Below are positions 40,654 through 46,859 of a stretch of 46,859 nucleotides of DNA, in pieces. The notes below the pieces were generated by a model that was given only the letters and a program-made list of their open reading frames with translations, made no database searches and had not been told where the DNA came from. Origin of the DNA: Burkholderiaceae bacterium (GTDB lineage: Bacteria; Pseudomonadota; Gammaproteobacteria; Burkholderiales; Burkholderiaceae_C); contig JAFMFB010000017.1 of NCBI GenBank assembly GCA_017856435.1, positions 1 to 46,859 on the forward strand, given 5' to 3'. Each line of letters begins with the position of its first letter. Within the stretch, counting starts at the first letter, position 1. The translations under genes were made by a program, and so were the position numbers.

Positions 40654-41622
40654 TCAATTGGGGGTAATTTTCTTGTCACGTATGACGCGCCCCCATTTAG
40701 CGATGTCTTTTTGCAGCATGCCGGCCAACTCAGCCGGGCTGGAACTGGAAGGTTCTGCACCTGAGGCCGAGAGCTTGCTGCGCACCGCTTCATTGGCCAG
40801 GGTGCGGCGCACCGCCTGGTTGATGCGATCGACTTCAGCCGCTGGCGTGCCGCTTTTGGCAAACAGGGCGTACCAATTGTCGGAATCAACACCGGCGACC
40901 CCAATTTCCTGGAAGGTCTGCACATTGGGAAACAGAGGATGGCGTCGGGTTGAGGCCAGACCCACCGGCTTGAGCTTGCCGCTGCGAATGTGGGAGATCA
41001 GACCCGGGATATCGCCAAAGAATCCGTCCACATGGCCGGCCATCACATCGGTAATGGCGGGGGCAGCGCCCTTGTAGGGCACATGCGACAAATCTGACTT
41101 GGTGGCGCTGGCCAACAACTCCATGGCCAGGTGCGGGACACTGCCAATGCCTGAGGAGGCCATGGTGACGCGTTTTTGCTGGCCCCATTGGATGAATTCC
41201 TTGGGGTTGTTGACGCTGGCATTGGGATTGACCACCAGCATCTCCACATTGTTGACCACCAGCGAGATCGGGGTCAGATCACGCACCGGGTCATAGGGCA
41301 GGTTGGGGTAGAGCGATGGGTTGATTGCAACCGCGCCCACACTGGACAACCAGAGGGTTAGGCCATCAGCAGGTGCCTTGGACAAGGCATCGGCCGCAAT
41401 GGCGCCGTTGGCGCCGGCCTTGTTTTCCACCACCACGGTATGACCCAGCTCCTTGCCCAGCTGATCTAGCAGGGTGCGGGCCACGAAATCCACCGGTCCG
41501 CCCGGCGGAAAAGCCACCAGGATCTTGGTGGTCTTGGTCTGGGCTGCAACCAGTGAGGTCAGAGAAGCTAGCAGGCAGGCGGCCAGCAAGCGATAAAAAG
41601 ATTTCTGATAAGTTGGTTTCAT
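40654..41622 (-). CDS. Tripartite tricarboxylate transporter substrate-binding protein (Bug family) 2
   Basis: 322 aa. Signal peptide (ACLLASLTSLVAAQT), then KILVAFPPGGPVDFVARTLLDQLG, VVVENKAGANGAIAADALSKAP, NLPYDPVRDLTPISLVV, MASSGIGSVPHLAMELLA, SHVPYKGAAPAITDVMAGHVDG. Typical Bug fold. It lies between the SDR (13 bp upstream) and the CMD gene. A second Bug in one operon suggests two related ligands or a recent duplication; the two sequences are far from identical. Confidence 0.93.
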   Translation of the reverse strand: MKPTYQKSFYRLLAACLLASLTSLVAAQTKTTKILVAFPPGGPVDFVARTLLDQLGKELGHTVVVENKAGANGAIAADALSKAPADGLTLWLSSVGAVAINPSLYPNLPYDPVRDLTPISLVVNNVEMLVVNPNASVNNPKEFIQWGQQKRVTMASSGIGSVPHLAMELLASATKSDLSHVPYKGAAPAITDVMAGHVDGFFGDIPGLISHIRSGKLKPVGLASTRRHPLFPNVQTFQEIGVAGVDSDNWYALFAKSGTPAAEVDRINQAVRRTLANEAVRSKLSASGAEPSSSSPAELAGMLQKDIAKWGRVIRDKKITPN

Positions 41623-41635
41623 GAGGAGTCTCCTG

Positions 41636-42481
41636 TTAAGCGCAACGAACGGTCATACCGCCATCCACAATGATTTCGGTCCCAGTAATGAAACGAGCCT
41701 CATCACTGGCGAGAAACAAGACCGCATTGGCAGTGTCCTGTCCGTCGCCCATGAAGGGCAAGGGAATGCGGGATTGGCGTTGTGCCAGCAAGGCTTGGAC
41801 ATCACCGCCGGTACGTTGTTTGGCCAGGCGCGCTTCAACCATGGGCGTATGTAACTGGCCTGGCACCACCGTATTGACCCGAATGCCTTGCTTGGCGTAC
41901 TGAACAGCCATCACGCGTCCCATCTGGATCACCGCCGCCTTGGTGGCTGCATAGGCCACCTGAGCAGAGCCGGTCCAGCGGATACCCGAAGTCGAGGCCA
42001 TATTGACCACCACGCCCGAGCCCTGAGCCAGCATCAGCGGAAGCACATGCTTGCACATCAAAAACACGCTGGTCAGGTTGTGGTCGATCTGGGCATGCCA
42101 GACTTCCTCGCTCATCTCGACGGGCCCACCGGCAGCAGACCCTCCCACATTGTTGACCAGCACATCAATTCGGCCAAAGCGTTGCAGGGTGGCCTCAACA
42201 GCCGCTTGGATGGCTGGGGTCTGGGTGACATTGCAACTGGCGACTTCGATCTGGCCCTGGTGCCTGCCCTGGGCCTGGCGCCCCAGGCGAAGTGTTTCAT
42301 CCAGGCGTTGCAGATCCTGATCCAGAGCCATGACTTTTGCGCCTTCTTCCACCATGCGCACCGCAATCGCCCGACCGTTACCCCAGCCGGGGCCGACCGA
42401 TCCGGCACCCGTGACGAGTACCACTTTGTCTTGCATTCGTCCGTTGGGCTGTGTCATGGATTCAGAGTGACTGGATTTCAT
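41636..42481 (-). CDS. Short-chain dehydrogenase/reductase (SDR)
   Basis: 281 aa. Classical SDR: VVLVTGAGSVGPGWGNGRAIAVRM (glycine-rich NAD(P) site), VLVNNVGGSAAG, catalytic Ser in VVNMASTSGIRWTGSAQVAYAATKAAV (Y-x3-K), and PFMGDGQDTANAVLFLASDEARFITGTEIIVDGG. The start ATG overlaps the stop of the amidohydrolase gene (ATGA), so the two are coupled. The substrate is unknown. Confidence 0.92.
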   Translation of the reverse strand: MKSSHSESMTQPNGRMQDKVVLVTGAGSVGPGWGNGRAIAVRMVEEGAKVMALDQDLQRLDETLRLGRQAQGRHQGQIEVASCNVTQTPAIQAAVEATLQRFGRIDVLVNNVGGSAAGGPVEMSEEVWHAQIDHNLTSVFLMCKHVLPLMLAQGSGVVVNMASTSGIRWTGSAQVAYAATKAAVIQMGRVMAVQYAKQGIRVNTVVPGQLHTPMVEARLAKQRTGGDVQALLAQRQSRIPLPFMGDGQDTANAVLFLASDEARFITGTEIIVDGGMTVRCA

Positions 42482-43374
42482 TCAAACCGGTAAAGGGATT
42501 GCGGATTGTCCACCAGCAATTTCTGTATGGCCTCAGTCGTGGGGGCAATCTGCGCCAAGGCATCCACCAGGATGCCATCATCAGGCACATGGGTATGGTT
42601 GGGGTGAGGCCAGTCGGTACCCCAGACACATTGGCTGGGAAATTCCCGCACCAGATAGCGGGCCAGTTCGATGCCGCGCGGGTACGGCGGGGTGCCCGGT
42701 GGCACGCTTGCATCGACGCGGTCGATGCCACTGACCTTGACATGAAAATTTGGGGTGTCCAGTAACCGGCAGAGCGACTGGAAAGCTGTTCCATTCAGCC
42801 CTTGTCTGGCGTCCACCCGCGCCATATGGTCGATCACCACGGGCACGGCAGAGCGTTTCAGCCAGGGCGCCAGGTCGTCAATAAGGTTCGGATCAAAATG
42901 CACCTGCAGATGCATCTGAAGTTCAGCCAGGCGGTGGGTGAGGTCAATCAGAGCCTGTGGATCAGCGCCCAGACCCAGGTGCTTCATGAAATGAAAGCGC
43001 ACCCCCCGAAATCCTTGACTGGCCAATTGATGGAGTTCGGCGGTGCCGGCTTGTACGGGTACCAGCGCGATACCCAGGTAGCGTCCCTGACCAGCGGCAA
43101 TGGCATCAGCAACGACGCGGTTGTCCAGCCCATGGATAACAGATTGAACAATCACACAGCGTTCGATGCCCAGCATCTGGTGCAGGGCAAACAGTTTCTC
43201 CTTGGGGGCCTCGACCGGTGTCAGACTGCGTTCGGGGGCGTAGGGAAAGCGCTGGGTAGGGCCAAAGATATGCACATGAGCGTCACAGGCTTTGGTCGGC
43301 AGCTTCAATTGCGGTACCGAGGGGCTTGGCATGTATGTCTGCACAAGTTGTGTTGGTGCGGTGTCAGTTCGCAT
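42478..43374 (-). CDS. Amidohydrolase family protein, 2-pyrone-4,6-dicarboxylate lactonase (LigI)-like
   Basis: 298 aa with the LigI pattern: ACDAHVHIFGPTQRFPYAPERSLTPVEAP (HxH), MLGIERCVIVQSVIHGLDNRVVADAI, GFRGVRFHFMKHLG, VPVVIDHMARVD, and CVWGTDWPHPNHTHVPDDG with the conserved Asp near the C-terminus. It would hydrolyse a lactone to an open carboxylate. First gene of the seven-gene operon. Divergent from the GST gene. An internal ATG at 43332 would shorten it by 14 residues. Confidence 0.82.
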   Translation of the reverse strand: MRTDTAPTQLVQTYMPSPSVPQLKLPTKACDAHVHIFGPTQRFPYAPERSLTPVEAPKEKLFALHQMLGIERCVIVQSVIHGLDNRVVADAIAAGQGRYLGIALVPVQAGTAELHQLASQGFRGVRFHFMKHLGLGADPQALIDLTHRLAELQMHLQVHFDPNLIDDLAPWLKRSAVPVVIDHMARVDARQGLNGTAFQSLCRLLDTPNFHVKVSGIDRVDASVPPGTPPYPRGIELARYLVREFPSQCVWGTDWPHPNHTHVPDDGILVDALAQIAPTTEAIQKLLVDNPQSLYRFE

Positions 43375-43525
43375 GGCGCCAGTTCATTTTTCTTCCTCCA
43401 TCGCTGAAACTAACACTAATGATGTAGTGAGGCGTTTTAAAAACAGGAGAGGATGGCGGGATAGCCTGAAGGTAGGGCAGAATCGAGTTGGTTTTACAGG
43501 ATTCCGAAGTGTAGAGGAGAAAGTT

Positions 43526-44179
43526 GTGTCTTTGACGATCTATGGCATTGTGGCTTCAAGAGCCATTCGACCCTTGTGGGCCGCTCAGGAACTTGGTCTG
43601 GACTTTGAACATGTCCAGACTGATTACAAGCTGGGTGAGTCGCGTCATCCTGATTTTCTGGCCGTCAACCCGAACGGGCATATTCCCGCCCTGGTTGATC
43701 GGCGACCTGAGGGACAGGTTGTTGTGTGGGAAAGCATGGCCTGTACCCTTTATCTGGCGCGGGTGCATGGTAAGCCGGATGGTCAGGGCCTGTCGCCCTC
43801 GAACCCGCGTGAAGAGGCCGAGGCCCTGCGCTGGAGTTTCTGGACTGTCAATGAGGTGGAAAAAGATGCACTGACCGTGTTGATGCATCGGCAGGCGATG
43901 CCGGTGGAGTCACGCAAGCCCGATCAAGCCGAGGCGGCAGAAAAACGTCTTCGGGTTCCCTTGCAAGTCCTGGAAGGTCACCTGAGGAGCCAACAGTCAA
44001 GCGGACAGAACTACCTGGCTGCTGCCCGGTTCACGGTCGCTGACCTGTGTGTGGCCAGCGTGCTGATGTGGGTGAGGGTGGGGGCCCGCGAAATGCTGGC
44101 CGATTTTCCCTTGGCTGCCAAATGGCTGGACGATTGCCTGCAGCGACCGGCCTATGTCAGCCTGCGGCGACCGCGCTGA
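43526..44179 (+). CDS. Glutathione S-transferase family protein
   Basis: 217 aa from the GTG at 43526, with GAGGAG 6 nt upstream. The longer frame to 43292 overlaps the divergent amidohydrolase. The N-terminal thioredoxin fold has LTIYGIVASRAIRPLWAAQELGLDFEHV and FLAVNPNGHIPALVDRRPEGQVVVWESMACTLYLAR with the cis-Pro and the glutathione-binding E-S pair. The C-terminal helical domain includes FTVADLCVASVLMWV. It may detoxify or isomerise a pathway intermediate. Confidence 0.88.
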   Translation: MSLTIYGIVASRAIRPLWAAQELGLDFEHVQTDYKLGESRHPDFLAVNPNGHIPALVDRRPEGQVVVWESMACTLYLARVHGKPDGQGLSPSNPREEAEALRWSFWTVNEVEKDALTVLMHRQAMPVESRKPDQAEAAEKRLRVPLQVLEGHLRSQQSSGQNYLAAARFTVADLCVASVLMWVRVGAREMLADFPLAAKWLDDCLQRPAYVSLRRPR

Positions 44180-44264
44180 GTCCAAGGCCTTGGGCTGGCG
44201 AGTCGCATTGGCTGGCTGGCTCGGTTATAAAGTCAGCAGCAGATTCACACTTTGAGGAGATACG

Positions 44265-45245
44265 ATGCAGAGAAGAGACATCATCCGGGCCACCTTGGCG
44301 GGCATGGGCACCCTGGTCGGCAGCGGCACGCTCTGGGCTCAGAAATACCCGTCCGGTACAGTGACGATTGTGCTGCCTTTGCAGGCCGGCAGCGCTTCAG
44401 ACGTGGCAGTGCGGCATATGGCCGAGCGGTTGGCCAGTCGTTTTGGCAGCGGCTTTGTGGTGGAAAACGTGGCTGCTGCCGCCGGCGTGGTGGGGCTGGA
44501 CCGGCTGTCGCGCGCCAAGCCTGACGGGCAGACCATCGCTGCACTCAATAACAGCATCACCACCATCCTGCCGCACCTGCAACCCCAGAATGTCAAGGTC
44601 GATACCCGGCGTGATTTTTTGCCGGTGACCGGGATCGCCAATATTCCGACTTTTTTTGCTGTGCCCAGAAACTCACCGATCCGCAACATTCAGGATCTGC
44701 TGGAGCACGCGCGCAAGGAGCCCGATCGCATCACTTACTCCTCGGGCGGAGTGGGCAGTCCGCAGCATTTGGCCACCGAAATGCTGAAGTCCTACACCGG
44801 CATCAAGCTGGTCCATGTGCCTTACCGTGGCGCCAGCCAGGCGGCGCTGGCCGCGGCTTCGGGTGAAGTGTCGCTGATGTCCATGGCCTTGTCGCTGGCG
44901 CAGCCTTTTCTGCCTGATGGTCGGGTGCGCTTCATCGGCTATTGCGGTGCTGAACGGCATCCGCAGTTTCCCCAGGTGCCGACTCTGCAGGAGCAGGGCG
45001 TGGCCAAGTACGACTATTCTTCCTGGATTGGTTTGTTTCTGCACAAGGATGCCCCGGCCGAGGTGCTGGCCACCTTGCGCAAGGCCAGCGAGGCGATCGT
45101 CAATGATCCAGCCCTGCAGGCGCAGATTCAGCGCTCGGGCATGGACCCCTGGCCGCGCAATGCCGAACAACTTGCCCGCATCGTGGCCGAGGACTACGCG
45201 CGCTGGCAAACCATCATCAAGGAAGCGGGTATCCAAGGCAGCTGA
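44265..45245 (+). CDS. Tripartite tricarboxylate transporter substrate-binding protein (Bug family) 3
   Basis: 326 aa. The N-terminus MQRRDIIRATLAGMGTLVGSGTLWAQ looks like a twin-arginine (Tat) signal (RRDIIR before a hydrophobic stretch), unlike the Sec-type signals of the other two. Bug motifs: TIVLPLQAGSASDVAVRHMAERLA, VVENVAAAAGVVGLDRLS, ITYSSGGVGSPQHLATEML, LVHVPYRGASQAALAAASGEV. A GAGG ribosome site precedes the ATG. It is followed directly by the DctP-like gene. Confidence 0.9.
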   Translation: MQRRDIIRATLAGMGTLVGSGTLWAQKYPSGTVTIVLPLQAGSASDVAVRHMAERLASRFGSGFVVENVAAAAGVVGLDRLSRAKPDGQTIAALNNSITTILPHLQPQNVKVDTRRDFLPVTGIANIPTFFAVPRNSPIRNIQDLLEHARKEPDRITYSSGGVGSPQHLATEMLKSYTGIKLVHVPYRGASQAALAAASGEVSLMSMALSLAQPFLPDGRVRFIGYCGAERHPQFPQVPTLQEQGVAKYDYSSWIGLFLHKDAPAEVLATLRKASEAIVNDPALQAQIQRSGMDPWPRNAEQLARIVAEDYARWQTIIKEAGIQGS

Positions 45246-45246
45246 G

Positions 45247-46173
45247 GTGTCAGCACCTGTCAACCCCGCTATACACCTGGCGGGCTACCAGGGCGAGGGC
45301 TCGATCCTCACCGCTGCCCTCACACGCCTGGCCGACACCCTGCGCGAGCTTGCGCCCGATTGGCCCGTGGTCCTGCAAAACAATGTACCGGCTGACGGTG
45401 AGACCGCCCAATCGCTGTTTGCCAGCGTGGAGCAGGGGCATCGCCAACTCTGCTACATGGCCTCGGGCTATCTGTCGGCACGGGTGCCCGAGCTGGACGT
45501 ACTTGACCTGCCGTTTTCCGTGACTGACCGTCAGGCGGCCTGGGCTGCGCTGGACGGTACCGCGGGGCAGATGCTGTCCCAGGCCGTGGCGCGGCGTACC
45601 GGCTACCAGGTGCTGGGTTTCTGGGACAACGGTTTTCGCCATCTTTCCAATGCCGTGCGGCCAATCCGCAGCCCCAGTGATTGTCAGGGCCTGGTGATCC
45701 GCACCCTGGACAGCGCGTTGTACCGCGAGGTCTTGTCAGCCCTGGGCTTTAGCGCCCGCAGCATCGATGTGAAAGATCTGGTGCGGGTGGTCCAAAGTGG
45801 TGAAGTGCAGGCGCAGGAAAACCCGCTGACCAACCTGCTGAGCTTTTCACTCTGGCGTCATCACCCTTTTGTCAGCCTGAGCGGACATTTTTTTGGCGTG
45901 TTACTGGTGTTGTGCCCGCGCAGCTGGTACGCCGCCCTGACACACGACAAGCAGCAGGTTTTGCAGCAGGCGGTGGCAGTGGCCACCCATCAGCAGCGAC
46001 TGGCGGCGGCGGCGGAAGATGCGCGTGCGCTGGTGCAGCTGCAAAGTTTGGGGGTGCAGGTCTTGCAGCCCGATCAGCTCGATCTGGATGCCATGCGCCA
46101 AGCTACAGCGGGTGTGGCTCGTGCTCGTAGCCAGGCAATTGCGCCGCAAATGCTGCGGGCTTATCTGAGCTGA
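45247..46173 (+). CDS. DctP-family (TRAP-type) substrate-binding protein without signal peptide
   Basis: 308 aa from the GTG at 45247, one base after the Bug 3 stop. The frame runs open upstream to 44917, but there it is antisense to nothing and out of frame with the Bug gene. DctP features are clear: VLGFWDNGFRHLSNAVRPIRSPSDCQGLVIRTLDSALYREVLSALG, with the carboxylate-binding Arg region, and AQENPLTNLLSFSLWRHHPFVSLSGHFFGVLLVL. No hydrophobic leader precedes VSAPVNPAIHLAGYQGEGS, so it would remain in the cytoplasm unless the true start has been lost or the export route is unusual. No DctQ or DctM is nearby. Confidence 0.8.
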   Translation: MSAPVNPAIHLAGYQGEGSILTAALTRLADTLRELAPDWPVVLQNNVPADGETAQSLFASVEQGHRQLCYMASGYLSARVPELDVLDLPFSVTDRQAAWAALDGTAGQMLSQAVARRTGYQVLGFWDNGFRHLSNAVRPIRSPSDCQGLVIRTLDSALYREVLSALGFSARSIDVKDLVRVVQSGEVQAQENPLTNLLSFSLWRHHPFVSLSGHFFGVLLVLCPRSWYAALTHDKQQVLQQAVAVATHQQRLAAAAEDARALVQLQSLGVQVLQPDQLDLDAMRQATAGVARARSQAIAPQMLRAYLS

Positions 46174-46191
46174 GTGGTCAGCCTGTCTGCT

Positions 46192-46859
46192 TTACTGCAG
46201 ACGAATGCCTGCGTCCTTGACCACTTTGCCCCACTTGGTACTTTCTTCCTGCATCAGCTTGGTAAGTTCTTGTGGGCTGGACAGGCTGATCTGCACGCCG
46301 GCCTCAAACAGCGCTTTCTGGACGTCAGGCAAGGCCATGAGCTTGCTGATCTCGCGATTGAGCTTTTGCACAATCTCTGCCGGGGTACCCGCTGGAGCCA
46401 GCAAAGCCAGCCAGTTGCTGGCATCGTAGCCGGCAATGCCAGCCTCCTGCATGGTCGGCACATTGGGCAATTGGGGCGCGCGCTTGGCAGTAGTCACTGC
46501 CAAAGCTCTCAATTTACCGCTCGGCAGATGGGGCAACACATTGGGCACACCGGCAAAGCTGCTTTCCACCACCCCTGCAATCAGGTCAGTGGTGGCCAGA
46601 TTGCTGCCGCGGTAGGGTACGTGCTGCAGTGGTGCGCCACTGAGCGAAACGAAGAGACCGCCCATCAGGTGCTGGGTGCTGCCGTTGCCCGAAGAGGCAT
46701 AGTGCAGCACGTCGGGCTTGTCCTTGGCGAGCTTGACCAATTCGACCACATTGTTGGCGGGCACCTTGGGATTGACAACCAGCACATAGGCCGAGTCAAC
46801 CAGCTTGCCGATCGGGGTGAAGCTCTTGATCGGGTCGTAGGGCACCGATTTGTAGATCC
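46192..46859 (-). CDS. Tripartite tricarboxylate transporter substrate-binding protein (Bug family) 4, 5'-truncated
   Basis: The frame is open to the right edge, so the N-terminus and signal peptide are missing. The visible 222 codons start IYKSVPYDPIKSFTPIGKLVD and continue with LHYASSGNGSTQHLMGGLFV, LQHVPYRGSNLATTDLIAGVV, ALAVTTAKRAPQLPNVPTMQEAGI and a normal C-terminus ending VVKDAGIRLQ. It converges with the DctP-like gene, 18 bp between stop codons. Confidence 0.92.
   Translation of the reverse strand, partial: IYKSVPYDPIKSFTPIGKLVDSAYVLVVNPKVPANNVVELVKLAKDKPDVLHYASSGNGSTQHLMGGLFVSLSGAPLQHVPYRGSNLATTDLIAGVVESSFAGVPNVLPHLPSGKLRALAVTTAKRAPQLPNVPTMQEAGIAGYDASNWLALLAPAGTPAEIVQKLNREISKLMALPDVQKALFEAGVQISLSSPQELTKLMQEESTKWGKVVKDAGIRLQ

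Noticed and set aside
40967-40984. TTGCCGCT copy in the Bug 2 gene
   Set aside because: It encodes a common Ser-Gly-Lys-Leu stretch, stands alone and has no sigma-54 site near it.
44182-44193. 12-bp perfect palindrome CCAAGGCCTTGG after the GST gene
   Set aside because: Short, no T-run, no partner elsewhere; expected by chance in a window of this size.
1-46859. CRISPR arrays, insertion sequences, integrases, prophage or rRNA genes
   Set aside because: No regularly spaced repeats, transposase or integrase motifs or rRNA sequence were seen on either strand.

Overview
The window looks like a chromosomal segment of a betaproteobacterium of the Burkholderiales, most like Comamonadaceae. This is inferred from the moderately high GC, the flagellar gene order, and several tripartite-tricarboxylate (Bug/TctC) binding proteins, a hallmark of that order. 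No species is claimed.

Positions 1-28.2 kb are a near-continuous flagellar and motility region. From left to right: (i) flgD (cut by the window edge), flgC and flgB on the minus strand behind a consensus sigma-54 promoter; (ii) a LysM/lytic-transglycosylase gene divergent from flgA, flgM and flgN; (iii) a tightly overlapping minus-strand operon flgP - flgT - LysM membrane protein - second FliK - FlhB-like C-terminal domain (FlhX); (iv) a divergent sigma-54 activator with no sensory domain; (v) a long minus-strand operon fliK-L-M-N-O-P-Q-R-flhB that ends in three poorly characterised genes (a SPOR-domain protein and two disordered or coiled-coil proteins); (vi) plus-strand flhA-flhF-flhG-fliA, then fliS, motA and motB. 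The visible promoters give a regulatory outline. Consensus sigma-54 elements precede flgB, flgA and flhA, and sigma-28 elements precede flgM and fliS. With the activator, FlhF/FlhG, FliA and FlgM, this resembles the Pseudomonas/Vibrio polar-flagellum hierarchy more than an FlhDC-type one. A 20-bp palindrome recurs at three flagellar places and may be the activator's binding site.

Positions 28.2-34.8 kb are a mixed stretch of apparently lower GC: a potassium-channel-like protein with two tandem voltage-sensor domains and one pore, a small membrane-anchored partner, tRNA-Val(CAC), a secreted or lipid-anchored YtcJ-like amidohydrolase, a VOC protein, a cupin, and a Cho-type GIY-YIG nuclease.

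Positions 34.9-46.9 kb are catabolic. Two translationally coupled FAD oxidoreductases (TcuA-like and L-2-hydroxyglutarate-oxidase-like) converge, with abutting stop codons, on a seven-gene minus-strand operon. That operon encodes an LigI-like amidohydrolase, an SDR, a Bug protein, a carboxymuconolactone-decarboxylase-family protein, an EthD-like protein, a second Bug protein and a beta-decarboxylating dehydrogenase. Divergent from it are a GST, a third Bug protein, and a DctP-family protein that lacks a signal peptide. A fourth Bug gene runs off the right edge. No TctA/TctB or TRAP membrane components are present, so the binding proteins must work with a transporter encoded elsewhere. The substrate is unknown; carboxylates or lactones derived from aromatics are the reasonable guess.
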